This document shows positions 34,185 through 42,696 of a DNA stretch of 46,791 nt, one piece after another. Made by a program: the position numbers and the translations under genes. Origin of the DNA: Hyphomicrobiaceae bacterium (GTDB taxonomy: Bacteria > Pseudomonadota > Alphaproteobacteria > Rhizobiales > Hyphomicrobiaceae). The notes beneath the pieces were generated by a model. It was not told where the DNA came from, made no database searches, and saw only the letters and a list, made by a program, of their open reading frames with translations. Where the stretch lies: the NCBI GenBank assembly GCA_024281145.1, contig JAMXLN010000321.1:1-46791 (forward strand). Direction: 5' to 3'. Positions within the stretch are counted from its first letter, which is position 1, and each line of letters begins with the position of its first letter.

Positions 34185-34388
34185 TTGAAGTTCTTCGAGA
34201 TCGACCTGTTCGGGGTCTACGTTGCGCCGATATCAGTGCTGATGGTGGCGGCGTGGTTTGTGACAGTGGCATCGCGCCGGGTCGCGAGCCGCTTCGGTCT
34301 GTTTCGACACGTGTGGCATCCGGCGCTGTTTGTATTCTCAGTTTACATGATCGTGCTGTCATCGATGGTCCTCGTCATCGCCCATTGA
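34185..34388 (+). CDS. DUF1656 (AaeX-like) small membrane protein
   Basis: 67 residues from TTG 34185, decided by GAGGAGGGAGC upstream and the family start KFFEIDLFGVYVAPISVL. Two transmembrane helices flank SRRVASRFGLFRHVWHPALF, the conserved DUF1656 core. Such proteins precede HlyD-type membrane fusion and FUSC-type membrane proteins in aromatic-acid efflux operons such as aaeXAB. It is 7 bp upstream of the HlyD-like gene, so the two form one unit. Confidence 0.88.
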   Translation: MKFFEIDLFGVYVAPISVLMVAAWFVTVASRRVASRFGLFRHVWHPALFVFSVYMIVLSSMVLVIAH

Positions 34389-34395
34389 TACCCCC

Positions 34396-35538
34396 ATGTC
34401 GGATACCGTCACCAGAGCAGAGCTCGGCAAAAATGCCGACGTTCGTGCCATGCCGCTCGCGGAGCCGACTGCTCGCAAGGCGGACAGATCGCGGATTCCA
34501 GCGATCCCGGTATTGATTACGCTCGCCACCGCCTCACTAGCAGCAGCGGCCGGTTGGGCCATGTGGAACGCGTACATGGGCGCACCTTGGACTCGCGATG
34601 GCACGGTGCGCGCCTATGTCGTTACCATGGCACCGGAGGTTGAAGGACGCATCGTCGAACTGGCGGTCGTCGATAACCAATTGACCCATAAGGGCGACCT
34701 GCTGATAGTGATCGATCCAACCAACTACAAGATCGCACTCGAGCTGTCGGAAGCGGCAGTGCGTCAGGCCCGCGCCAACGCGCAGAACATTGCGGGCCAA
34801 ATCCCGGTGCAAGAGGCGCAAGTCGGTGCCAACAAGGCCCAAGTGGAGCAAGAGCAGGCGGCCCTCACATTCGCGGTACAGCAGGCGGCTCGGTACCAGG
34901 ATCTTGCACAGCGCGAGGCGGGAACCATACAAATGGAGCAGCAAACCGCGTCGACGCTCGGCCAGACTCAGGCGGCGCTCAAGAATGCACAGGCGACCCT
35001 TGCCCTCGCCGAGCGCCAAATCACGTCTCTCAAGGCTCAACTCAGCAGTGCAGAGGCGAGCATTGACCAGGCCGTAGCGCAGCGTCATCAGGCACAAGTA
35101 AATCTGGAACGCACCAAAATCCGTTCTCCCGTGAATGGTTGGGTCACCAACCTCACAGTTCAGCTAGGTGACTATGCGACCGTGGGGAGGAGTGTGATCT
35201 CCCTCGTCGATGCTGATTCCTTTTGGGTGGATGCCTATTTCGAGGAAACGCAACTTGGCTCCATTCATGAAGGTGATCCAGCCAAGATGAAACTGTTGGG
35301 ATACAGCCAGATCGTTGAAGGCGAGGTCAGCGGCATTGCACGGGGCATCAATATCCCCAATGCACAACCAAACGACCAAGGGCTAGCGAATGTCAGTCCG
35401 ATTTTCACGTGGGTCCGGCTCGCCCAGCGCGTGCCGGTGCGGATTCGGATTCATAAATTGCCGGACGGCGTTCGCCTGATCGCCGGCGCGACCGCGACGG
35501 TGCAGATCGACGCAATTCCTCGCCAGGCCCCACATTAA
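34396..35538 (+). CDS. HlyD/EmrA-type membrane fusion protein
   Basis: 380 residues. A transmembrane anchor (about residues 35-55) is followed by APWTRDGTVRAYVVTMAPEVEGRIVELAVVDNQ, the first half of the biotinyl-lipoyl domain, then a long Ala/Gln-rich coiled-coil hairpin (about 110-230) and the second lipoyl half, KIRSPVNGWVTNLTVQLGDYATVG. The C-terminal beta-barrel part ends RLIAGATATVQIDAI. It bridges an inner-membrane transporter to the outer membrane in drug or aromatic-acid efflux. Its expected FUSC partner is not next in line but 3.7 kb downstream, beyond lutABC. Confidence 0.93.
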   Translation: MSDTVTRAELGKNADVRAMPLAEPTARKADRSRIPAIPVLITLATASLAAAAGWAMWNAYMGAPWTRDGTVRAYVVTMAPEVEGRIVELAVVDNQLTHKGDLLIVIDPTNYKIALELSEAAVRQARANAQNIAGQIPVQEAQVGANKAQVEQEQAALTFAVQQAARYQDLAQREAGTIQMEQQTASTLGQTQAALKNAQATLALAERQITSLKAQLSSAEASIDQAVAQRHQAQVNLERTKIRSPVNGWVTNLTVQLGDYATVGRSVISLVDADSFWVDAYFEETQLGSIHEGDPAKMKLLGYSQIVEGEVSGIARGINIPNAQPNDQGLANVSPIFTWVRLAQRVPVRIRIHKLPDGVRLIAGATATVQIDAIPRQAPH

Positions 35539-36333
35539 GCAAGCTAGGTTGCGCTGGCGGTTTGAACGTTGAGAGGCCGCGCGATGTCGTGAACGGAGGT
35601 CCTCATAGATGGGATGCGGGGAGCGAACGACTAAAAGAGATATGCAGCCAACGTCAGGGCCCATATTCGGCGCGCGGTATGCGCGCTTCTACACATTATG
35701 GCGGGTGGCGAAGATTGCCATGCCGAGGGCTCGGAACATGTAGAAGTTATTGGCCTGGCCGGGCACGCATGTTCCTCGTGGCACAACCCAAGCCAGCATT
35801 GGCGACAAAACGCGACGCCACTGGAGTTGCGCGCAAGAGATAGGGCACCGGGCCACGCGAAGAACCAGGCGTCGCGATCGATCTATCAGTGTTCCAGCAT
35901 TCTCTACCGAGCTATCCTGCTTCTGAGACAGGGTTTATCCTTATGTGGCTCCGTGCTGCCACCTGCTAACCTACCTCAATGCGCAGTTGGCATTTGCCAA
36001 AAACCGACGCCGTCTATCAGCTGACGGAGAGAATGTCCGGCCGATTGCCCGATCACCCGGTGGCCCCCATCCGGTGAGGCTGAGGCACGCCAGCGCCACC
36101 CACATGCAAAATAGGTTCGCTCATCAGTTAACTCGGACCGGACCTGCGTCGGACCTCGGGTGTTCCTTATGGAGGTTAGTCCTGCGCCGCATAGAATTCA
36201 TGAAGGAGCCGACCATGTCCTAGGTCACCTTCGAAAACCAATAGCCCAGGACTGGCTACGCGTTCGAGGGACGCGAGCGAAACTTGCCTGACGGCTCTGG
36301 CGGTTGACCGAACCTGCCACAACAAGGTGCCAC
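35539..36333. other. Gene-poor stretch with a decayed short frame
   Basis: About 800 bp without an intact gene, between the HlyD-like gene and lutA. The only coding-like trace is the interrupted frame at 36215-36307. The stretch may be where the efflux operon was broken by arrival of lutABC. Confidence 0.55.
36215..36307 (+). pseudogene. Short interrupted reading frame with a good ribosome-binding site
   Basis: AAGGAG (36203-36208) precedes ATG 36215, but the third codon is TAG and the tenth is TAG as well (MS*VTFENQ*PRTGYAFEGRERNLPDGSGG). It may be the remains of a small gene, or chance. I do not recognise the peptide. Confidence 0.25.
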
Positions 36334-37077
36334 ATGCGTGTCGGCTTGTTCATTCCTTGCTATATCGATGCCTTTTTTCCGGAGGTCGGGATCGCTACGC
36401 TGGAACTACTGGAAAGGTTCGGTCACCAAGTCCTCTACCCGTGTGACCAGACTTGTTGCGGCCAGCCGATGGCCAACAGCGGCTTCAACGCGGACTCCGC
36501 CGACACCGAGGCGCTGTTCGTGCGAAATTTCTCCGGCTTTGATTACGTCGTGGCGCCGTCCGGCAGCTGCGTCCAGCACGTCCGCGCCAATTTCGACGCG
36601 GTGGAACAAACGCCGGAGGTCAAGGACGTCCGCGGTCGCATCTATGAGCTCGTCGAGTTTCTGCACGACATCCAGAAGGCAGAAGCGTTTCCGTGGGCGC
36701 GGTTTCCGCATCGGGTCGGGTTGCACAACAGCTGCGGTACCCTGCGGCGCCTTAAGCACGCCACGCCCTCCGAGCTGCATGAGCCATTCTTTTCGAAACC
36801 AATGGACCTGCTGTCGAAGGTCGACGCCATTCAATTCGTCAATCCGGCGCGCCCCGACGAGTGCTGCGGCTTCGGCGGCACCTTCTCGGTATTTGAGGAA
36901 GTCGTCTCGACGAAGATGGGCTTTGACAAGGTGACCGATCACGCCCGCGCCGGTGCCGAGTACATCGTGTCCGCCGATAGCTCTTGCCTGATGCACCAGC
37001 AGGGCTGCGCCGAACGCATTGGCGTGCCGATCAAGTTCATTCATATCGCTCAGATCCTGAACGGAGCTGGCGCATGA
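36334..37077 (+). CDS. lutA: L-lactate oxidation protein LutA/LldE
   Basis: 247 residues from ATG 36334, with AAGGTG upstream. Two CCG domains are visible: CYIDAFFPE...CDQTCCGQPMANSGF in the first half, and HNSCGTLRRL...DECCGFGGTFSVFEE in the second. These cysteine motifs bind iron-sulfur or heterodisulfide-type sites. LutA with LutB and LutC oxidises L-lactate to pyruvate independently of the flavin-type enzyme. It overlaps lutB by 4 bp (ATGA). No lactate permease or LutR/LldR-type regulator is adjacent. Confidence 0.95.
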   Translation: MRVGLFIPCYIDAFFPEVGIATLELLERFGHQVLYPCDQTCCGQPMANSGFNADSADTEALFVRNFSGFDYVVAPSGSCVQHVRANFDAVEQTPEVKDVRGRIYELVEFLHDIQKAEAFPWARFPHRVGLHNSCGTLRRLKHATPSELHEPFFSKPMDLLSKVDAIQFVNPARPDECCGFGGTFSVFEEVVSTKMGFDKVTDHARAGAEYIVSADSSCLMHQQGCAERIGVPIKFIHIAQILNGAGA

Positions 37078-38642
37078 GCCCGCAATCCAAACCCTCGGAC
37101 CACACTGGCTTGCTACATCCTGGACTCTTGGCTCCCGACGATCGCGACGCCATTTACCGCGACGGCCAGCGCCTCGATCATGCCGAGGGAACCTCCAGGC
37201 CGCTGCACGCGCAGCCAGAGCCTCAGCCGCGCGGCGCCAAGGTGTTTGGCAATCGACCAATTGACCAGGCAGAAGCAGCCGCCCGCTTCATTGCCGCGCC
37301 CGAACACGAGAAGATGCATGACGAGCGTCTTTGGGATCTGCGGCAAAAGCGCGATCGCGAAATGCATGCCATTCCCGAGTGGGAAGAACTTCGCTCGCTT
37401 GCCTCCGCCATCAAAGAACACACGCTCACCCATCTCGACGAGTATCTCGAAGCGTTTGAGGCAAATGCGCACTCCAACGGCGTCCATGTCCATTGGGCGC
37501 GAGACGCTGCCGAGCATAACCGGATCGTGCACGGCATCCTACAAGATCACGGCGCCAAATCGCTCATCAAGAGCAAGTCGATGCTGACCGAGGAATGCGG
37601 TTTTCGGGATTACATGGCTTCGGTCGGCATCGACGTTATTGAGACCGATCTCGGTGAGCGCATCCAGCAGCTCGACAACGAGGATCCGAGCCATGTGGTT
37701 GTTCCGGCCGTACACAAGCTCAGAACCGATGTCGCGCAAGTGTTTGCTAAGACCATCGGCACCGATCCCAACAACAGCGACGTGCACTACCTCGCCGAAG
37801 CCCAGCGCGAAGCGAACCGGCCCTTGGTCCTCACCGCCGACGCCGGCATGACCGGCTGCAACTTTGCTGTCGCCGAGACCGGCGGCGTCATCGTCTGCAC
37901 CAATGAGGGCAATGCCGACCTGTCGGCCAACGTGCCGAAGCTGCACATCGCCTCAATTGGCATCGAGAAGACCATCCCGCGGCTCGAGCATCTGGCCATC
38001 TTCGTGCGCCTGCTATCGCGCAGCGCGCTGGGATCGCCGATGACGCAGTACACTTCGCATTTTCGCGGACCGCGCGCTGGCGGCGAGATGCACTTCGTGC
38101 TCGTCGACAACGGTCGCTCCGCACGTCTCGGCATGGCCGAGTTCTGGACCTCGCTGAAATGCATCCGCTGTGGTGCCTGCATGAACACCTGCCCGGTTTA
38201 CCGGCGCAGCGGTGGCCTCAGCTACGGCGCTACCTATTCCGGCCCCATTGGCCTCATCATCGATCCGACCTTCAATGCGCACAAATATAGCAATTTACCC
38301 TTTGCTTCGACGCTCAACGGCAGCTGCACGAATGTCTGCCCGGTCAAGATCAATATCCACGAGCAGATCTACGCCTGGCGGCGCGAGCTGGTGAAGCGGC
38401 ACGAGGTCCCGTTCGCCAAGAAGCTCGCGATGAAGGCAGCCGGCGAACTGTTGTCACGACCGTCAGCTTATCGCGCCGCCATCGCCGCAGCCGACGTGGC
38501 GCTCGCCCATTTGCCACGCTTTGCCATCTACAACGGGCTCAACGCTTGGGGCAAACATCGTGAGGTGCCCCATCCGCCCAAGCAAACATTTCATAGCTGG
38601 TACAAAGCCAACCGCGGAGGCAAAGATGACCAGCCGCGATGA
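37074..38642 (+). CDS. lutB: L-lactate oxidation iron-sulfur protein LutB/LldF
   Basis: 522 residues from ATG 37074, inside the lutA stop. The N-terminal LUD domain (about 100-340) contains ADAGMTGCNFAVAETGGVIVCTNEGNADL. The ferredoxin-like part has a complete CIRCGACMNTCPVYR and a second site reading LNGSCTNVCPVKINIHEQIYAWR. In the usual second motif (C-x2-C-x2-C-type) the first position is Cys; here it is Asn, as in SLNGSC. This may be a subgroup variant or a lost ligand. The protein carries electrons from lactate oxidation. It overlaps lutC by 17 bp. Confidence 0.95.
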   Translation: MSPQSKPSDHTGLLHPGLLAPDDRDAIYRDGQRLDHAEGTSRPLHAQPEPQPRGAKVFGNRPIDQAEAAARFIAAPEHEKMHDERLWDLRQKRDREMHAIPEWEELRSLASAIKEHTLTHLDEYLEAFEANAHSNGVHVHWARDAAEHNRIVHGILQDHGAKSLIKSKSMLTEECGFRDYMASVGIDVIETDLGERIQQLDNEDPSHVVVPAVHKLRTDVAQVFAKTIGTDPNNSDVHYLAEAQREANRPLVLTADAGMTGCNFAVAETGGVIVCTNEGNADLSANVPKLHIASIGIEKTIPRLEHLAIFVRLLSRSALGSPMTQYTSHFRGPRAGGEMHFVLVDNGRSARLGMAEFWTSLKCIRCGACMNTCPVYRRSGGLSYGATYSGPIGLIIDPTFNAHKYSNLPFASTLNGSCTNVCPVKINIHEQIYAWRRELVKRHEVPFAKKLAMKAAGELLSRPSAYRAAIAAADVALAHLPRFAIYNGLNAWGKHREVPHPPKQTFHSWYKANRGGKDDQPR

Positions 38643-39237
38643 CATCCTCGCATCGATCCGCGCAAACCGGCCAAAGGTGGACCGACCACTACCCCCTGTC
38701 CCACTGTTCGATGACCACCCACCGGCCTCGCTTCTCGCGGCCTTCAAGGAGAACCTTGAACGCATGGGCGGCATCTTCCTCGATCTGCCGGGGGCCGGCG
38801 ACCAGCTGGAGCCGGTTCGGGCGAAGATTGCGAAGGCCAAGGTCGTTTGCTCAACGGTGGCGGAAGTCCCAGGCAACCGCGACATTGCCGCAGCCCGCGC
38901 GCCGCAAGACCTGGCCGACGTCGATTTCGCGCTGGTGCGTGCCGCCTTCGGCATCGCCGAGACAGGATCAGTCCTGCTCCATGATAGCGAGCTCGGCGTC
39001 AATGCCCTCGCTTATCTGGCACAACATCTCATCGTTCTGCTCGACCCATCCGACATCGTCGTCAATCTCCATCACGCATATCGCAGGTCGGAGTTCCAAC
39101 ACGGCCATTACGCCGCTTTTCATACTGGCCCATCGGCCACGGCCGATATCGAGGGTGTTCTCATCCACGGTGCCCAGGGTGTTCGGTCGCTTTCCGTACT
39201 GCCCCTGGCAAGGGCGGCCCAGCCGCTAGGGGGCTGA
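38626..39237 (+). CDS. lutC: Lactate utilisation protein LutC/LldG
   Basis: 203 residues from ATG 38626, with GCGGAGG upstream. It is a stand-alone LUD domain: FALVRAAFGIAETGSVLLHD, AYLAQHLIVLLDPSDIV and the closing GPSATADIEGVLIHGAQGVRSLSVLPL are typical. It works with LutA and LutB in L-lactate oxidation. It starts within the end of lutB. The FUSC gene follows after 35 bp, probably on the same transcript. Confidence 0.93.
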   Translation: MTSRDDILASIRANRPKVDRPLPPVPLFDDHPPASLLAAFKENLERMGGIFLDLPGAGDQLEPVRAKIAKAKVVCSTVAEVPGNRDIAAARAPQDLADVDFALVRAAFGIAETGSVLLHDSELGVNALAYLAQHLIVLLDPSDIVVNLHHAYRRSEFQHGHYAAFHTGPSATADIEGVLIHGAQGVRSLSVLPLARAAQPLGG

Positions 39238-39272
39238 TCGTCAACCTGGCGTCGGCGCGGCGAGTTTGCTCG

Positions 39273-41360
39273 ATGACGGACGGGGTCGCTGCTCAGGGCT
39301 GGTCTGGCGCGAAGCGGATGCTAAGTCCACTGAGCGCGGCTTTACGAAATGGCCTGAGCAGCGCCGGCCCACCCCTGCTGTTTGGCTTGCGGCTGTGGGC
39401 TTCGGTCTGCCTCGCGCTCTTCGTCGCGTTCTGGCTCGAGTTGGACAATCCTTTTTGGGCAGGCACCACAGCGGCGATTGTCTGTCAGCCGCGGCTCGGG
39501 GCCTCGCTACGAAAGGGCTGGTTCCGCATGATCGGCACGCTGATCGGCGCCACAATGATCGTGGTGCTGACCGCGTGCTTTCCGCAGGATCGCGTAGCCT
39601 TCCTCGGGTTGCTTGCGGCGTGGGGGGGTGTTTGCGCGTTCGCCGCTACCCTGCTGCGCAACTTTGCCTCTTATGCGGCGGGGCTTGCCGGTTTGACCGC
39701 AGCCATCATCGCCGCCGATACGCTGGGGGCGACCGGAGGCGCCAGTACGGAGGTCTTCATGCTGGCGGTCACGCGCACCAGCGAGATCTCCATCGGCATC
39801 GTGTGTGCCGGCGTCGTTCTTGCTGGGACCGATTTCGGCGGCGCCCAGCGGCAGCTTGCGACGTCCTTTGCTGCTTTGGCAGCCGAGACAACAGGTCGTT
39901 TTGCCGGCATGTTGGCGCTGGCGGGGCCGCAAATGCCGGACACGCGATCTGTGCGTCGCGAGCTCGTCAAGCGCACCATCGCGCTCGACCCCACAATCGA
40001 CATGGCGATCGGCGAATCCAGCCAATTGCGCTACCACCTGCCGATACTGCAGACAGCCGTCCACGGTCTGTTCGAGGCGCTTGCGGCTTGGCGCAGTGTT
40101 GCAACACATCTGAGGCGATTGCCGCAGAACATAGCTCGCGGGGAGGCAGAAACCGTCCTGCCTAACTTTCCGGATGCATTGCGATCGCCGCCACAGTCGG
40201 GGCCACCGATACGCTGGATGGCTGATCCCATAGGCCTGCGTTACCTATGTGAAGGGGCCATAGGGAACCTCCAAGCCCTGTCTGCCCGCACGCCATCGCT
40301 GCGGTTACTCGCCGACGAGACCGCTAAAGTCCTGGTCGGTATTTTGCATGTGCTCGACGCACTAGCCCTGCTCGTTGACGCGCCTGGTCAACCTCTTCCT
40401 GGACATCGCGGCTTCCGGCTCAGTGTACCCGATTGGCTGCCTGCCTATGTCAATGCGGCGCGGGCGTTTATCACGATCGGCGCGGTCGAACTCCTTTGGA
40501 TCGCGACCGCATGGCCAAACGGTGCGCTCGCCATTGCCTTCAGCACAATCGTGGTCGTGCTACTATCACCGAGAGGCGATCAGGCCTACGCCGGCGCTCT
40601 GATGTTCATGCTTGGCACCGCCGTCGCTATCGCGGGCGCGGCGACCATTAAGTTTGCCGTGCTGCCGGGGCTTGCGACGTTCCCGGCTTTTTGCATTGCC
40701 ATCGGTCTTTACCTCGTACCGGTCGGCCTTGGCATAGCTCAAAGCCGGCAGCTAGGGATGCTGGCCTTCTTTACCGCAATGGGGGTTAACTTTGTCCCTG
40801 TCCTCGCACCCACTAACCTGATGAACTACGACACGGCGCAATTTTACAACCTCGCGCTGGCAATCTTGGTCGGCAGCGGGAGCGCTGTACTTTCATTTCG
40901 GCTGTTTCCCCCTCTTTCACCGGCCTTGCGGACCCGCCGGCTGCTCGCCCTCACTTTGCGCGATCTCCGCCGCGTTGCGATCGGTGCCGTGTCATGGACG
41001 TCCGATGACTGGGACGGCTGTGTGTACAGTCGGCTGGCGGTAATGCCAGATGAGGCCGAGCCACTGCAGCGTGCGCAGCTTCTCGCGGCCCTCTCGGTGG
41101 GCAGTCAAATATTGCAACTTCGCCGCGCCGCAGGCCTGCTTGCTCTTGGTCCGGAGCTTGATCCTGCGCTTGTCGCGCTGGCGCATGGGAACAGCGCTAT
41201 TGCTAGCAGATGGCTTCGCCGCCTCGACCAGCATCTCGTTTCTCGGTCCGACCCGCAGGAACGAGAGCCTCACTCGCTGCGGATGCGCGCTGGTATTCTG
41301 GCTATTTCAGAGGCGCTTGCGCGCCATGCTGTCTATTTTGATGGCGGGGATCGCACATAG
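39273..41360 (+). CDS. FUSC-family (AaeB-like) inner-membrane efflux protein
   Basis: 695 residues. Two similar blocks of about five to six membrane helices occur at about residues 30-190 and 380-530, each beginning with a sequence such as ASVCLALFVAFWLELDNPFWAGTTAAIVCQP, as in FUSC/aromatic acid exporter proteins. A soluble region lies between them and another at the C-terminus. By family it pumps aromatic acids together with an HlyD-type partner; the DUF1656 and HlyD genes are at 34.2-35.5 kb, so the set is split by lutABC. It begins 35 bp after lutC. Confidence 0.92.
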   Translation: MTDGVAAQGWSGAKRMLSPLSAALRNGLSSAGPPLLFGLRLWASVCLALFVAFWLELDNPFWAGTTAAIVCQPRLGASLRKGWFRMIGTLIGATMIVVLTACFPQDRVAFLGLLAAWGGVCAFAATLLRNFASYAAGLAGLTAAIIAADTLGATGGASTEVFMLAVTRTSEISIGIVCAGVVLAGTDFGGAQRQLATSFAALAAETTGRFAGMLALAGPQMPDTRSVRRELVKRTIALDPTIDMAIGESSQLRYHLPILQTAVHGLFEALAAWRSVATHLRRLPQNIARGEAETVLPNFPDALRSPPQSGPPIRWMADPIGLRYLCEGAIGNLQALSARTPSLRLLADETAKVLVGILHVLDALALLVDAPGQPLPGHRGFRLSVPDWLPAYVNAARAFITIGAVELLWIATAWPNGALAIAFSTIVVVLLSPRGDQAYAGALMFMLGTAVAIAGAATIKFAVLPGLATFPAFCIAIGLYLVPVGLGIAQSRQLGMLAFFTAMGVNFVPVLAPTNLMNYDTAQFYNLALAILVGSGSAVLSFRLFPPLSPALRTRRLLALTLRDLRRVAIGAVSWTSDDWDGCVYSRLAVMPDEAEPLQRAQLLAALSVGSQILQLRRAAGLLALGPELDPALVALAHGNSAIASRWLRRLDQHLVSRSDPQEREPHSLRMRAGILAISEALARHAVYFDGGDRT

Positions 41361-41835
41361 GGTTTAACGAGGTGGGGAAAGGCACTCCATCGCGAGCACA
41401 ACCCGTGTTGCGCGTTATTTCAACAAAGACGACAAGCGGCCGCTTTGCTGCGACCTTGAGGACAGGGCGTTTGATTTTGCAATTCGATCGGTTCGAGATG
41501 CTGGCGGCTCGCACCCCGTCCAGCTATGCGCGCGGATGCTGTCGTCAGAACCTTGTGCTCGACGCCTAGGCTGCCTGGCTGAAGCGCTGCGCCGGTGGGC
41601 TCGCGGCGGGTCTAGCAGCGCGATGACAAGAATTGGATGGCCTGAGGACCCTAAGTTGAACTCACTACTCACGACCGAGGTGGGTGTCCGACCAAGCCTC
41701 ATGCCAAACAGCAACCATCAAGGCGCGCTACACGCCGCAGCCCATGTTGGCACACATGTTGACACACGGTGCTAATGAAGACTCCGGACACGTACGGATA
41801 ATCCAAGGGCGTAACCGGTACGGCCCGACGGTGTA
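41361..41835. other. Gene-poor stretch after the FUSC gene
   Basis: About 475 bp in which I see no convincing gene. A short direct duplication, ACATGTTGACAC-like (CATGTTGGCACA then CATGTTGACACA), lies at about 41743-41770. Confidence 0.5.
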
Positions 41836-41955
41836 TCAGCTCTTCTTAATCTCGACACCCGGGGCTTTGAACACAGTATTTTGAGTGCTATCCCAATAAA
41901 GATAGCCCAAGACAATTACGGCTACGAGCAGAGCTCCGATCATCAATCCGCGCAT
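41836..41955 (-). CDS. Small single-pass membrane protein, 39 aa
   Basis: An intact short frame from ATG 41955 to TGA 41836, with AAAGGAGG 5 bp before the ATG. MRGLMIGALLVAVIVLGYLY is one transmembrane helix, followed by the polar tail WDSTQNTVFKAPGVEIKKS. The function is unknown; similar tiny proteins occur in rhizobial relatives as far as I recall. A near-consensus sigma-EcfG promoter lies upstream (41983-42008), which suggests induction in the general stress response. Confidence 0.65.
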   Translation of the reverse strand: MRGLMIGALLVAVIVLGYLYWDSTQNTVFKAPGVEIKKS

Positions 41956-41982
41956 GATAGCCTCCTTTGTGCCTGCGTACTA

Positions 41983-42008
41983 AACGCCAGCGGTAAGGCT
42001 TTTGTTGC
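41983..42008 (-). promoter_or_regulatory. Sigma-EcfG-like promoter of the 39-aa protein
   Basis: On the minus strand GCAAC and CGTT are separated by exactly 17 bp. The consensus is GGAAC-N16/17-CGTT, so there is one mismatch. The -10 element lies 27 bp before the ATG, suiting a short leader with the AAAGGAGG site. Confidence 0.55.
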
Positions 42009-42181
42009 CTTGGGCGCGTATGTCGCGGCACAGCAAGTTCGATAGCAGTAGGACATTGCGTGTCTGCGATCACGCCATCGCTGCTTCTGATTGTTGTTAC
42101 TTTATCCGATCCAAGCTCACACGAAGGAACGAATACGAACGAATACAGGCTGCGACACACGTCCTCTAAATCCACCAATGC

Positions 42182-42207
42182 GGAACCAACGGAGCAACAT
42201 CTCCGTT
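42182..42207 (+). promoter_or_regulatory. Consensus sigma-EcfG promoter
   Basis: GGAAC (42182-42186) and CGTT (42204-42207) are separated by 17 bp, the exact consensus for the alphaproteobacterial general stress sigma factor. It lies 23 bp before the GTG start at 42231. Confidence 0.75.
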
Positions 42208-42230
42208 ACGCCCACAGCCGCTGAGAGTTG

Positions 42231-42440
42231 GTGAGTATCGTGGGCGATCTGGATAACGCAATACGGCGCATCGAGCTTCGCGCCGAGCAGCTGATCATTC
42301 AACTTCGCGCGATGGAGCGAGATGCCCCTGGCGCGGAGCAATTGCGGTCAGTCCTTCTCGTGATGCTGCATCGCCTCGTCGCCCTGAAATGCGAGCGAGA
42401 GCGGCGCGAGCATGACCTAACCCTTGATTGTGCTAGCTGA
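42231..42440 (+). CDS. Small helical protein, 69 aa, likely stress-regulated
   Basis: 69 residues from GTG 42231, with GAGAG upstream (TTG 42228 would add one residue). The sequence is almost all charged helix: LDNAIRRIELRAEQLIIQLRAMERDAPGAEQLRSVLLVML then KCERERREHD. It has the look of a short coiled coil with no membrane segment. I do not recognise a named family. A consensus sigma-EcfG promoter precedes it, and the DUF1328 gene follows 66 bp later on the same strand. Confidence 0.55.
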   Translation: MSIVGDLDNAIRRIELRAEQLIIQLRAMERDAPGAEQLRSVLLVMLHRLVALKCERERREHDLTLDCAS

Positions 42441-42506
42441 GCAACGTTGGGAATCGCGGACGTTGCTGCTCGCTGCGTTATTGGCAAGGCAGTTCGGAGA
42501 AGAGGT

Positions 42507-42680
42507 ATGGGAAACTTACTGCACTACGCCATCGTCTTCCTCGTCGTGGCGCTCATCGCCGCCGCCATTGGGTTTGGCGGCGTTGCCGGCGTTGCCATGG
42601 AAGGCGCGAGAATCCTCTTCTGGGTCTTCATCGTCCTATTCGTGGTTTCGCTCGTCGCGAACTACGCGCGACGGACCTGA
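42507..42680 (+). CDS. DUF1328 (YtjA-like) small membrane protein
   Basis: 57 residues from ATG 42507 with GGAGAAGAGG just upstream. [46 protein letters not shown] matches DUF1328: two hydrophobic helices with the GFGG turn. Its function is unknown; members are commonly stress-induced inner-membrane proteins. It probably shares the sigma-EcfG-driven transcript of the preceding small gene. Its stop codon lies in an 11-bp tandem duplication. Confidence 0.88.
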   Translation: MGNLLHYAIVFLVVALIAAAIGFGGVAGVAMEGARILFWVFIVLFVVSLVANYARRT

Positions 42681-42696
42681 GACGGACCTGACCTGA
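42670..42696. repeat. 11-bp tandem duplication across the DUF1328 stop codon
   Basis: GACGGACCTGA occurs at 42670-42680 and again at 42681-42691, followed by a partial CCTGA copy. The first copy ends with the DUF1328 stop codon. Confidence 0.9.

Larger units (their letters stand above)
41956..42230. other. Divergent promoter region between two small stress-type genes
   Basis: 275 bp carrying two oppositely directed sigma-EcfG-like promoters (41983-42008 on minus, 42182-42207 on plus) and no gene. Confidence 0.6.
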
